This document shows, in pieces, positions 1 to 10,505 of a stretch of DNA of 64,000 nucleotides; within the stretch, counting starts at the first letter, position 1; the number at the start of each line of letters is the position of its first letter. This stretch comes from Gamsiella multidivaricata (Eukaryota > Mortierellomycota > Mortierellomycetes > Mortierellales > Mortierellaceae): positions 1 through 64,000 of the forward strand of contig NW_026251774.1 of NCBI RefSeq assembly GCF_025024155.1, written 5' to 3'. The notes beneath the pieces were generated by a model. The model saw only the letters and a program-made list of their open reading frames with translations, had not been told where the DNA came from and searched no databases. A program made the position numbers and the translations under genes.

Positions 1-1270
1 GTATATATAACTCGCCTCATAGTCTACAAGTTCTCTTTTTGACCATATCTCCATGACCAAGTAATCTCGAGCAACAGCCATGTTGTGTCATTCTCTCTCT
101 TCGTCCAATTGCTTTACGCTCATCTGCAGCTCGTCCTTTTGGAGCTCGTCCTCGAAATGTGCAAGGCTGTTTGCATGCAATGCAAGACTTTAAGTCAGGA
201 TGATTAGGGTTTATCTTATGTAGAAAGAAAAAAAGAGAGAGATTGCTAAATCACGATGGGTTATCAATGGCCATAAGCATCAGCAGCATCAGCAATACCT
301 CATATTCATCAGAGTCCGCTATACAAGGCTATAGTCTATGGTCTATTCAGACCGGGTATCCGGAGAATGTCCTGAGATCCGTTTTACTCATAGACTAGAT
401 ACTCATAAACAATTGCTCTCAGTAAGCTCCTGATGCTCACCTTGTGCATTGTCCAAAGCGCCTTTGCAATTGAGGAGCATTTGGAGGTATCACCGCCCGT
501 TCGCTTTTTCAACCTTCTTCCATGGTGATCTGAGAAGTGCATCTGGACTTAGCTCACATATTTGACGTTTCAAAACTAGGATCTAGGGAGATTCATTCAA
601 TTGGGCTGTAACCGTTGGATTATTTTTCGATGCACAGGACAAGAGCGACGCGTATGGCGCTGCACAAAAGGTCGTTTGTAGCAGCCGGCTTCTGAATAAT
701 ACCTCTGATTGACTAGCAGCCTCACTGCCTACCGTGGCAAGAGGCAACAGGATAACTCCCATATTCGAAGCAACAACCTCTTAATCCCGCTGAAACGGAG
801 ACAGGGGCTCATGGAGCTACAGGACGCGTCTGACAACCAGTGTTTCTCAAAAATGTTCGACTCGTGCTAGGCCAATGTAACTGTCGAATCGAATTTCGAA
901 TTTTACATTGGCCTAGCACGAGTCGAATAAAAGTCGAATATTTTTGAGAAACACTGCTGACAACGAAGCAGGTCTTGGTGTCACCAAAGACCCACTTGTG
1001 GTGATGCCGAAGGGGCGTCCAAGAACCAAGCGTATCAAGAGCAGCAGCGAGATGTCGCGACCGTCCAAAGAATTCCATCCTGCTGAAACAGATCTTGAAC
1101 AATAAACGAGTGCTTTTTCATTTTTTTAAACGAGGCCCCGCAGATTATCCCCGTGAACAAAAAAATGCTCGAATTATTCTTACCTGGGTGTGAGAATAAT
1201 CGGCTCACACCCCTGTAAGATGACAAAACGAGGGATAATCTCACGGGGGGATGAGATTATATTATTCCTT
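1..1270 (-). mobile_element. Internally deleted Mutator-like element remnant
   Basis: This stretch is the reverse complement of two separated parts of the element at about 32,873-35,350. Positions 1-790 match about 34,560-35,350 and positions 790-1,265 match about 32,880-33,240, so the middle (about 1.3 kb, holding the SWIM-finger coding part) is missing here. The terminal part has iterated C-runs and AATCTCAC-type motifs and ends in an ATAATCTCA-like terminus near 1,262. The minus-strand reading frame still shows the basic transposase tail (KGRPRTKRIKSS) near 1,010-1,050. The left end runs off the window. The Mutator assignment rests on the SWIM finger in the longer copy and is inference. 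Confidence 0.55.
838..956. mobile_element. hAT-type MITE (119 bp) with 8-bp target duplication
   Basis: The element has inverted ends beginning CAGTGTTTCTCAAAAAT on both sides and is flanked by direct 8-bp repeats CTGACAAC at 830-837 and 957-964. The homologous sequence at 33,196-33,203 carries a single CTGACAAC and no insert, so it is a preserved empty site. An 8-bp duplication and CAGTG termini fit the hAT superfamily. It has no coding capacity. Confidence 0.9.
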
Positions 1271-1924
1271 TTTTGTTATTTGGCAACCCGTTGGCAAATA
1301 GCACTGGAGTAAATTTCGCAGGGTGACCACACGCAGTACAAGCTGTCTTTGTTGGACCACACCCATTTCCCATGGCCCTTGAGATAAAATGGCTAACACC
1401 AGGTGCTTAAATAGCGTGTGGCCCTTGTTCGTTTGTCTATTGCGGGTCGGATGCGATGAGGATTGCAGGCAGCACTAGACCCGTCTTCCTGCATTCAAAG
1501 CTTTTCCATAATTCCCACACAGACGGTTGTCTAATGTCACGGACAGCCCAAATACCCTCGTACGCCTAGCCGATCCTATGCCACCGTATCGCACAATCTC
1601 GTCAACTGTGGCAAGAATTTTTTGAGTTCTTGGAACCTGGTGTAACCACCACTGCACTATATTGACCTATGTAGTACGTACGAGCAGAGACAAGTACCCT
1701 TAACGTGGTACAGACGGGTAGTACTTTATAACGGGCCCGTCTGCCCAGGAAATAAAGATCCCTCTCTTGTCTCGTTGATATATTGTCTGTAAGTAGATAT
1801 AAGGGTTAAACATTGCAACCACGAACCCAGTCTGCAATAAGCCATTATCCTTGTACCTAGTACTCTTGCTCTCTCTCTCTCCTTCTCTCCTTAGGAGGGG
1901 ATATACATGAAAATTATCTTTATT
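1271..1924. other. Non-coding spacer
   Basis: No supportable gene is seen. A TATTTGGCAACC...GGCAAATAG motif near 1,276-1,302 resembles motifs flanking the long-TIR elements at 11.4-12.3 kb and 37.5-38.6 kb. A CT-rich run lies near 1,866-1,895. Confidence 0.4.
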
Positions 1925-2083
1925 TAAGAACTTCGTGTGTTGCGACCGAGACGTTTCTGAGTCTCAACACTGCTCCTGATACGCGTCTGATACTTTTCCT
2001 TCACATCGAAACCGATCGTGCCAAGGTCAAAGATCTCAAAATCCTCGGGGTAGTTGCCCTTAGTGAGCTTCTTCTGAGAGGCG
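1925..2083 (-). pseudogene. Relic of a fourth subtilase copy (C terminus only)
   Basis: The minus strand encodes the last ~50 residues of the subtilase family of this window (QKKLTKGNYPEDFEIFDLG) followed by a tail ending RLGRNTRSS and a stop. Everything upstream of the QKK segment is missing. The tail also occurs downstream of the third copy at about 55,729-55,795, where a ~320-bp insertion separates it from the protease. The relic therefore probably preserves the older, uninterrupted C terminus of the copy-3 type. A LINE lies immediately beyond it. Confidence 0.8.
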
Positions 2084-2149
2084 CCCAAGGAGGCAGCACG
2101 CGTACTAGGGGTATGGGTTAACTCAGCCCGTTTAACAACGCCTACAACT

Positions 2150-4819
2150 CGCATTTTGGAAACAGAGGTCGCCCGGCTCTACAACATTATGAGCCGTAAG
2201 GCCATCACCGATCGCATTGCAATCACTATCGTCAACAGCGTCCTGATCCCCAGGATTCTGTATCGCAGCACCATTCAAGTCGTCTCGTCGTCGTGCCTCA
2301 AAAAGCTCGCGGGGAAGTACACCCAACTAATCAAACGCAATTCGGGTCTGCCTTCGACTACGCCCAACAGCATTCTCTTTCACCGGCGCCTCAGAGGTCT
2401 CAAAAGATTATCCGACGCTCAAGATGAGGATCAAATCAGTTCACTACATAGCCGACTCAACAATGGAGGTATTGTAGGTGATCTCTGCAGAGCACGGCTC
2501 GCTGCGCTTCAGCGACGGGGTGGGCTGGAACAGGTGCCCACGGTCACACCACTACGTGTCAAACCATACCGCCATTGTCTTATCTCCAACGTGTACCGTT
2601 TGATGGCTGACAGGAACATCACATTTACCCTGGACAATACTGACGCTCTCGGCGTCCCTCCGACAGCACGAAGCATCATGAGCTGGTGCACCCAGCCGCC
2701 AGGAGAAATCGCACGAGGATTTGCGAGCGTCGGTCTTTTTTCAACAGATCATATCATGGATGAGAAAGGAGTGGGGGGGGGGGGGTCGTGGTCCTTCCTT
2801 CGCAAGCAGCAACGAGTCAAAGGGCCATCCAGACAATGGTTTCATGATTTCCAGTCCTGGATCACAGGCGACGATCACCGGCGTAGCTTCATCAGCCAGT
2901 GGATTGCAGGAGAACGATGCAGGATGGGTGAGTGCGCACACGACTGCCCTCGCTGTGTTGACCAATTTGTACCCCCGCCACAACAAGAAGTCTCGTGAGA
3001 GGTGATAGGGCCCCTCACGGAGATCGAGGACAGACAAGCGAGGCGTACTGCTGAGGATGCTTTGCATACGTACAATATCGCTGTTCGGCTCAAGGAATAT
3101 AGACAGCGACAGCGACGTGAAAAATATAATGGCATAGATGAGAACCAGAAGGTACATGGCATGGAAAAAGCAGCACTCAAGGGCATGGATTCATAGCCAG
3201 CCACCATTCAGGATGCGGTAGCACTCGCGTCCTTGGCTCCGCCAGCGCAAACGATCGATTTTCCATGAGTTGATATTGACCAGGAGACCTGACAAACGAT
3301 CTATGAGACTCGATGGAGGATCCCATCTGGGCTGGAGGCAATTGTCCTTTATTCGGATGGGTCAGTGAAGAACGCTGGCTCGGACACAGTCAGCCAATCT
3401 TTCGGTAGTGTCTACAGATGCGTCGACGGCTCGTTTCAGACGGCTATCTGTGGTACAACGACGGACTACGCATCATCCACTAAGACGGAACTGGCGGGTC
3501 TGCTCGCGACAATTCTGTGCTGTCTCCGGGATCGCAACGCCATTATCCATATCGACAATAGAGCAGCGGTCCAACAGTTTGCGGCGTTAGTCAAGAATCG
3601 ACATGCAGCTACTCCGCGATGTCGGTTGAGAGTAACGTATGCTAATTGATGGGCCGTGATCTACGAGGCGTACGTGCAGCAGGGCAGCAAAGTAGATATT
3701 CAGTGGGTCAAAGGACACAGTGGCGATACTGGAAATGAGGCCGCTGACGAACTGGCGGACAAGGCACACGACAACGGGCGACGGCCATGGCAACTGAACG
3801 CACAATGTTTCACTAGCATGAAGACACATACGATCTTCTATGGTCAGCCAGCGGAGGACGACATTCGGCAATTGATCAAGCACCAGTCTGCAGCCAGAAA
3901 CCATCATGCATGGACTTGTCAACAACGAACGAAGCAATTTATTCAGCAGTGGGAAGAAGTGGAGTGGCGATCCAGCCTTACTATCATACGTGAGAAAAAT
4001 CCGCCAGGGGGTTTATACACCAGTCTTGCGGACTGTAATCATCGGTCCCATAGGATCAAGGAAATCCATGGTATGCTGCCAACCATGCAGTATATGCACA
4101 GGTGGAAGCCGAATCTGTATACCACTGACAGATGCCAAGTGTGCCTTACCATGGTGGAGGACACCCCAGGACCTCTGGGTCTGCAGAGCCACACAGGAAA
4201 GACGACAGAAAGAATGGGGAGAGACAATTGATCGGGATTCTAAGCCTTGGACGCACCTTGGTGGATAAGGCGAAGAAAAAGTGGTTGCGCGACATGGAGG
4301 AGGCAATCAAGGATGGTCGACATTTCACACGCACCGAACCGAGTTTTACCCCGTGCGAGCTAGACACCCTTTGGTGGAGTCTGCGTGAGGTCCGGGGAGT
4401 AGAAACGATGGTGAATACGCGGGATGATGACTGGATAAGGCTGCTGGAGGAGAGGCGAGACAGGGAGAATGGTGACGAGGACAGAGAGAATATCCACGAG
4501 GAGGAAGGAGAAGGAGTGGACAGTCAAGAAAACGTACAGCAGGCAGCACCACCTACCAGGCTCTGGACAACGACGGACATATGTCATGGACTCGTACCAA
4601 AGTCCCTGACAACGGATTGGGCACTGCTCTTGAAGACGTCGAAGAGTATTGCGGCCTACCTGGTTGAACGTTTTGTAGAACGAGTTGAGGCTTTTGGCCG
4701 AGAGGAACTATGGAAGGAGCGATGTAATGTCACAGTGGCATGGGAAAAGTCCGAGGGCATATGCGCGAGGATGAAGAAAGCCGGGGCCCAATTAGGATCT
4801 GGCGTCAATAAAAAAAAAG
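2150..4819 (+). mobile_element. 5'-truncated LINE (non-LTR retrotransposon) with RNase H, decayed
   Basis: The element begins inside the 3' part of the reverse transcriptase, after the catalytic palm, as is usual for 5' truncation during target-primed insertion. It continues through an RNase H domain at about 3,340-3,780 and a Cys-rich segment near 4,130-4,190, and ends in AATAAA plus an A-run at about 4,808-4,819. RNase H residues visible are Asp in YSDGSVK, Glu in TKTELAGL, Asp in IHIDNRA and His in WVKGHSGD. One reading frame is kept from 2,156 to about 4,140 but is cut by stops near 2,996, 3,194, 3,265, 3,289 and 3,647, and frameshifts follow near 4,150-4,230. The A-tail abuts the left edge of block 1. 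The superfamily (RNase H-bearing LINE, I or Tad-like) is inferred. Confidence 0.85.
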
Positions 4820-5178
4820 TGCTATCCGAGTACATCTGTCATGCATTCCGTCTCGTTTTTCTGATGCACTCGTCTTTTTCTCCCCTGTACATTTTTTTCC
4901 TTCTAAAATTAATAAAGCTCATCAGATATCACAGCGAACAAGAGTTAATGGATGTTGTTAGATATGCAGCTCTTGAACAATGGTTTTATGATTTGGTATA
5001 CATTGCTGTTATACTAGTTTCTGATCTAGATAAATAAAGAGTTTAGTTGCCTTTGTACCCGCGAGCGGGGAAAGGGAGAACCATCAGGAATGAATTACGG
5101 AGGTTGAGATGATAGTGACAATGGCAATGAAGATCGGAAAGGTGAAAAAGGGTAAGAGAAGAAGAAAAAAGATTGCAT

Positions 5179-7938
5179 TTAATTAATGGGCCTATAGAGC
5201 CCGAGTATGCCAAGGTCAAAGATCTCGAAATCCTCGGGGTAGTTGCCCTTAGTGAGCTTCTTCTGAGAGGCAACGACGATACGGTAGTAGCGAGCATTGC
5301 CCGCCGCAACATCGGACATAGGAGGAAGTTGGATAGGGGCCAAGGTCGTGTCCTCTGCAGGGAGGACCAGTCCGTCCCAAGTATACTGATTAACGTCCAA
5401 CTGACCAGTGGTGCTATCGACGTTCTTGTTTCTGCCGGCGGCACCAAAGGCAGGGCCGCCATCCTTGGAGGTCATAAATCCGACAAAACCGCCTGTTTCA
5501 TTAAAGATGCGGATGGTGGCATCGGGAGAGTGCGAACCAAGGCGGGTCAAGACAACGGGCTTGGCGTACTTCAAGTTGTATAACGTGCCCGGCCTGGTAT
5601 TGTTCAAATGGCCGGTGGTCACGTTGAACCGCTTCAACATGGGGAAGCCGAGACTGGTATCCTGGATTGGCACGTTGCGGATATCGCCTTTGATACCAGT
5701 GTATGGAATATGAACAGCAACACTACCCTCGGAGCTAGGGGTAGCAACGATGAAACCAGAGTACAAGGGCCATTCAGCAGCCTTGCCGTTCTTGGGCTCT
5801 GTGAACTTCAAGGTGACCTTGACAGACTCACCAGGGTTGAGCGTAACGGTGCATGGGTCGAACTTGACGGTGGCATAGTCAGCCTCAATGATGGGAGTAG
5901 CGAGTGGGAAGGAGTTGTTGGCGTTGTACGAGTTCAAGGCATCAGCGGGGACGTGCGTGAAAGTATAGGTCGCAGCGTCAAAGCCAGTATTCTTGATCTG
6001 GATCTTGACCCGCCTTTGGAAGTTGACAGTATCGAGGAGATCAATATGGTCGGGCCAGAGCTCGACCGGGGTTCGGGTAGCTTTATAGACATTGATCAAA
6101 CCAGCACCTTGCTTGGCAGCAGAGGCAAAGGTTTCGGAATTGTAGTTCTTGGAGATCGTGGCAGTGTTCTTGAAGGCCTTGCGAATCCTATCACCATGGG
6201 ACTTGACCTTCATAACCTCCATGTACAAAGCATGGGCACCAGCAACGTAGGCTGAGGCCATGGACGTGCCAGAGAGAACAGCATAACCACCCTGAGCGAG
6301 AGGGTAGGTCGAGAGGATGTTGCTACCAGGAGCAGCAACATCGGGCTTGGAGCGGAGATCACCGTCCAATCCGAAGGAAGAGAAGGACGAGGGTGATCCC
6401 CAGCTGCCAATGGAGAAGGGTTGCTGGTCATTGGACCAGGTCACAACGGCCTCAGGGTCGGCTATCCAAGCTAAGAGCAGCTGGGTACCAGCATCAAAGT
6501 CGACCGACGCCATGGGCAGGTTGGGGACACCTTCCAAAGAGTCGATACCAGGACCGCTGGATTGGATGATCATACCAGCAGCGCCTTTGGTAGCAGCCAG
6601 AGCACCACGTTTATCAGACTTGCAGCGGGTGATGTCGCCAAGAACCAAGACGATCTTGCCCCTAACATCGACACCGTTGTAGAGAGACTTGTCGCATCCG
6701 TCGCTCAATGCACCGTTGGAGAGCAAGGGAACGATGGTGGCAGAGGCGGGCAGATTAATGGCCTCGCCGTAGGCGTCAGAGAATTTGTAGGGGAAGACAT
6801 AGTACGTTTGGGTGAGGTAGTAGAACGATTCGGGTTGACTGTCGAACGACGCGACCGAGGTAGCATGGTCGCCGAGACCAGTGCCAGAGACCATCCAGGC
6901 GCCATCAGAACCATCGTTACCAGCAGGGCCCGTCAAAGCTTTGCCGCGGATGAGCAACTTCTCAGCAAGCACAGATATGGGGTTGGTCTTGTAGGAGGAG
7001 CCGCCGGCGATAGACATGTTGATGACCTAAATGTTCAAGAATACCGTATTGACCAAAGTAGATGAGTGGCCATTCTTCTTTTCCTCATCCCACATGTCTG
7101 TGTGATTGTAATTAATAGCTCCATCACTTACATCCATGCCGTCGTTGAAGGCCATCTCCATGGCGGCAAGGATAACATCTTCGCCAGCTTGGCCCTTGCA
7201 TCCAAAGATACGGTAGGCGCCCAAAACAGCCTCGGGGGCGACACCGACAAAGGGCACTGGAGGTTCAGGTGAGGTCATGATGTTCAGGGCATCTCCACCA
7301 ATGATACCAGCGACGTGAGTACCGTGTCCTTGGCAGTCCATGGGATCACTGTCGGGGTTGGGAGTGTTGGATCCAGTGTAGTCATCACCGACAAAGTCCC
7401 AACCATATCTGACACGGCATTTCTTGTTATTGAGAGCGAAGCATCCAGCAGCAGCATTGCCACAAGCGAATGCAGGGTGCTTATAGTCGATACCTGTATC
7501 GATGACACCGATCTTGACGCCCTTTCCAGTAAACCGGTGCCTGATGTTGTGCAAGGTATCGACACCAGTCATGATGTGACTCCAGGTCGCAGAGTCATAA
7601 TCAGTATCCGTGCTGGGGCTCTCGACTTTGGGCATGTCGTAGAGCGAGATGTGCCAGACATTCTTGACTCCAGGAATCATGGAGAGAGCGCGGCCATCAT
7701 GCTGGGAATCGACAGTGATGGCGGCTCCGTTGAAGACGTTGTACTCGTTGCGGACCTTGTAGTTGACCTTGTGGGACTTGAGGGCGTCATGAGCATCCGA
7801 GTGCTTGATGCCATCGTGGTATTCGATAATGAAGCCGTTGTTGATGATGTTAGTCTTGCCAGGATTGAGAGAGTGGAACTTGCCGGCTGAGACAAGGGTG
7901 GCCGCAGCAAGGGCGGAGAGGATGGCGGCGATCTTCAT
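5179..7938 (-). CDS. Secreted subtilisin-like serine protease, copy 1
   Basis: The gene has two exons, 7,132-7,938 and 5,179-7,026, with a 105-bp GTAAGT...TAG intron in phase 0, giving 884 residues. A signal peptide (MKIAAILSALAAATLVSAG) is followed by an I9-type propeptide and an S8 catalytic domain. The triad is Asp147 (VIDTGIDY), His205 (GHGTHVAG) and Ser524 (SGTSMAS), with Asn306 (PAGNDG) for the oxyanion hole. A protease-associated-type insert lies between His and Ser, and a Fn3-like C-terminal region follows. The expected role is an extracellular endopeptidase for nutrient proteolysis, similar in architecture to the minor extracellular protease (Vpr) group; this is family knowledge. Residues 119-135 and 218-219, the stretch at 443-480 and a two-residue indel near the C terminus distinguish it from copies 2 and 3. 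All catalytic residues are intact, so it is probably functional. Confidence 0.95.
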
Positions 7939-8842
7939 AGTGAGAGATAGGGACGAGTGTCTGTAGAAGACTGTGAGGGGTAATTAGCGAGGTGGGAGAG
8001 GGGAGGGGAGGGGAGGGGAGGGGAGGAGTTTAGAAGGATGACGCGGTAGCGAAAGGGCTACGGTATGATGTAGGGTGGTGAGGTCGAAGATGGCTAAAGA
8101 AGGAGTCGGTTTCCAGGAGATGGCAGCAGATATAAATACCATCCTGCCTATCGTCCGCTCCAGCTGGTTCCTGTGTGGGTAGGATATTAATGGCAAGAAT
8201 GGCCGCTGTTTCTCCGCGGATGTCCGTTCAAAGTCGACTGGACCGCGTGCTGAAATGCACACATTCGCCAGGTGCCATTGATGTGTACCCTCGTACTTGT
8301 GGGGTTTGTTACCGGGAAGGATTGTCCTCTAAATAGATGGATACATTTGCCTCATTGGTCTCGGGGACCATAGATACTTGTTTGTCAGCCCAGCTGTATT
8401 TTAACCTCCTCTGCCGTCTGTCTTTAGGTCCTGTTCATGTTATTCTCCCAATATAGGACCTGTCGATGGCCTAGGTTTCCCAAATTTGGTCTGCACAGGT
8501 GCGTAGGCGCTGTCTAGAACGAGATCTTCTTAAATGTAAGGTTGATGAAAATAAACCCCCCGGTTCTAGACCTACCAAACAAGTGGGAGGAGCCCATGTT
8601 CTTTCTTGCAAAATTAATAGCCCAGAATTCTTACATTTTGATTCTCGACTTTTATTGGTTATTATTCTGAGTGGTTGTATAAGGATCGACAAGGTGGCGC
8701 TAAGAAAAGAGAGGCTTTCCTGACTCTTATTAACCTTAATCCATAAAAATTAAGAGGCAGTCTTATCGTCCCAGTATGCTGGATACCATTATTTTGCGCC
8801 AGATGATATTTGCCTTCATCCGCAGACCTGTGATTTCTTTGA
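7939..8842 (-). promoter_or_regulatory. Conserved leader and promoter of subtilase copy 1
   Basis: This region is nearly identical to the sequence upstream of copies 2 and 3. It holds a G-rich run of GGGGA units (about 7,991-8,026; C-rich on the coding strand) ending about 50 bp before the ATG, and an AT-rich TATTTATAT on the coding strand near 8,128-8,138, about 195 bp upstream of the start. The upstream edge is the solo LTR. The transcription start cannot be read from sequence. Confidence 0.5.
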
Positions 8843-9010
8843 TGCAAACGATAGTGTCCGGAGAGAGTCGATCTAGGGAGAAAGAAGGACTTTATTCGTG
8901 TGAACACTGCTATCTAGTTCTACGTGTAGATAGGGTTTATATGCTGGCTGGGTCGATGCCAACAGTGTTCTGGAATGTTGTAGGAGATGGGCGAAGCACC
9001 GAAGACATCA
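8843..9010 (-). mobile_element. Solo LTR, copy in block 1
   Basis: This 168-bp unit reads TGATGTC...TTGCA on the minus strand, with a TATA-like segment and an AATAAA signal in the order expected of an LTR. Equivalent copies lie at 36,515-36,686, 45,018-45,185 and 51,578-51,745. The 36-kb copy shares only this unit, which fixes the ends. No target duplication is visible and no gag/pol lies next to it. Confidence 0.6.
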
Positions 9011-9560
9011 CAGCGTACTGGCGCAGGCATGCAGGGAAGAGCATACAGTAAGGGCACCATTTATAGAGGCCAGGTGTTCATGGCAGCAGGACCAACTCTC
9101 GAGCCCAACTCTTGATGGCGACTAAAGTTTGTCTTTGCAGGAGAGTCCAAAAATAATGTAGTACAGCTGTTGGCACGGATCAAGACAACCAAACAAACAG
9201 CAAATCTCGCTGCAACGTAGGTTGGCACTCCCGATGACTACGATTAGAGCGAAGCAGGGTGTCGTTGACAGAAATCCAGATTACGATTGGCATTGCATTG
9301 ATCGCCCAGCACGGATCATTATTCGATACGTGCCAGTTACAACGCTCTGCTGTCGCGTTCTGAAAAAATCGTGGATGTTGCTCATCCGGAACGAACTCCC
9401 GCAAGGCTCAAAAAAGACAAAAAAAAAAGTTGCTAGAGATGCCCACTTTCACCACGCATGCAAGCAGCTAAACCTTCTAGGACCCCGTAACCCTCTCGTA
9501 GCCTCCGCAAAAAAAAAAAGACGATAAGAAATAGAGTTGTTAGAGACGCTCACTTTGACT
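9011..9560. other. Spacer between solo LTR and coiled-coil gene
   Basis: No gene is supported. The stretch is shared with block 2 (about 44,600-45,017) with small indels, so it belongs to the duplicated module. It may be internal sequence of the LTR element. Confidence 0.4.
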
Positions 9561-10505
9561 ATGTATGCAAGTAGCAAAGCCTGCCACTCACATTCAGAAT
9601 CACATCCAAAATCGTCCTGTATCATGCACACTCTCAACATGCCTCGAGGACCGATGTGCAAAGACTACAAGAACTGCTCCCTTCCTACAGAGAAACAGAC
9701 CGCCGATCACAAGCTACGCTCTCATGCCACCCCAAAGATCTCATTTATGAACCCTTCTCTCCACATCAACCATGATGTGGAGAGAGACCCCACGTATGAT
9801 ATGTATTATGTGTGCACCAGCGATGAATGTCCCTACAAGTCAATCTTCTCTTCAAACCCACGATCGCACTTTCATGAGTGCAAATTCGTCCTACAGGTTC
9901 ACCAGCGAAAATACCCTTGGTTATTCAAAAGTTCTTCCGATCCTTCAGGTCTTTCTGGTTCCTCACGTTGCTACACGCGCATAAAACCAATTGGCAACAC
10001 CACTACAGACACAGCAGCAGCAGCTAGTGGAGCAAACGCTAGGTATCGCCCATACGTCCATCCTAGCCATCTGCCAGTCACTACCGCCGCCATCCTTCCA
10101 CAGAACAACACGCAAGTTGCGGTCCCCTCGGCTTTGAACGAAACGATATCAGAGAACTTGACCGCCATTACCAAGCGACTGCAAGGGATGGACGAGAAGT
10201 TCATTCCCTTCGCAAACGATCTGAATCGACGAGTCAAGAGCACGGGGGCATCAGCAATCGCAACAGCCAACATGGTAAAGCATTTGAACAAGAGGGTCAT
10301 ATCATTATCAGAGCGAGTCAAGAGCATACAAAAGATCACCAGTCGACCCTATTACAATGAGGATGCAATGGTGAACATGGTGGAAGATTTGAATGATGTG
10401 TCATCCTCTTGCGTTCAGATTTTGAGAAGCATGGGACATAATATGTGCCCCACCAGGAACACAGAGACCAGAGCTTCCAGTCCGCCAGTTTTTCACGCAT
10501 CATAG
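9561..10505 (+). CDS. Unrecognised Cys/His-motif coiled-coil protein
   Basis: From the ATG at 9,561 this encodes 314 residues. A second ATG at 9,624 is the better conserved start, because block 2 has a frameshifting indel between the two. The N terminus has MCKDYKNC. A C2HC-like cluster follows (CTSDEC, then HFHEC after about 12 residues). A Ser/Thr/Ala-rich linker leads to a helical C-terminal half with heptad-like segments (TAITKRLQGMDEKF, VKHLNKRVISLSERVKSIQK). A diverged, broken relative at about 35,480-36,372 keeps the order Cys pair, Cys/His cluster, tail. Block 2 keeps only the first ~70 codons. I know no family for it. DNA or protein binding is a guess from the cluster, and repeated association with LTRs suggests a transposon cargo. 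Confidence 0.55.
   Translation: MYASSKACHSHSESHPKSSCIMHTLNMPRGPMCKDYKNCSLPTEKQTADHKLRSHATPKISFMNPSLHINHDVERDPTYDMYYVCTSDECPYKSIFSSNPRSHFHECKFVLQVHQRKYPWLFKSSSDPSGLSGSSRCYTRIKPIGNTTTDTAAAASGANARYRPYVHPSHLPVTTAAILPQNNTQVAVPSALNETISENLTAITKRLQGMDEKFIPFANDLNRRVKSTGASAIATANMVKHLNKRVISLSERVKSIQKITSRPYYNEDAMVNMVEDLNDVSSSCVQILRSMGHNMCPTRNTETRASSPPVFHAS

Larger units (their letters stand above)
4815..9825 (-). repeat. Subtilase block 1 (inverted relative to block 2)
   Basis: This ~5-kb segment is the reverse complement of 44,325-49,207. The match covers a 3' flank (about 4,815-5,178), the whole subtilase gene with its intron, the leader and promoter, a solo LTR and the first ~260 bp of the Cys/His coiled-coil gene. 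The left edge coincides with the LINE A-tail and the right edge lies near 9,825, inside that gene. Between the arms lie about 34.5 kb of unique genes and transposons. Confidence 0.85.
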
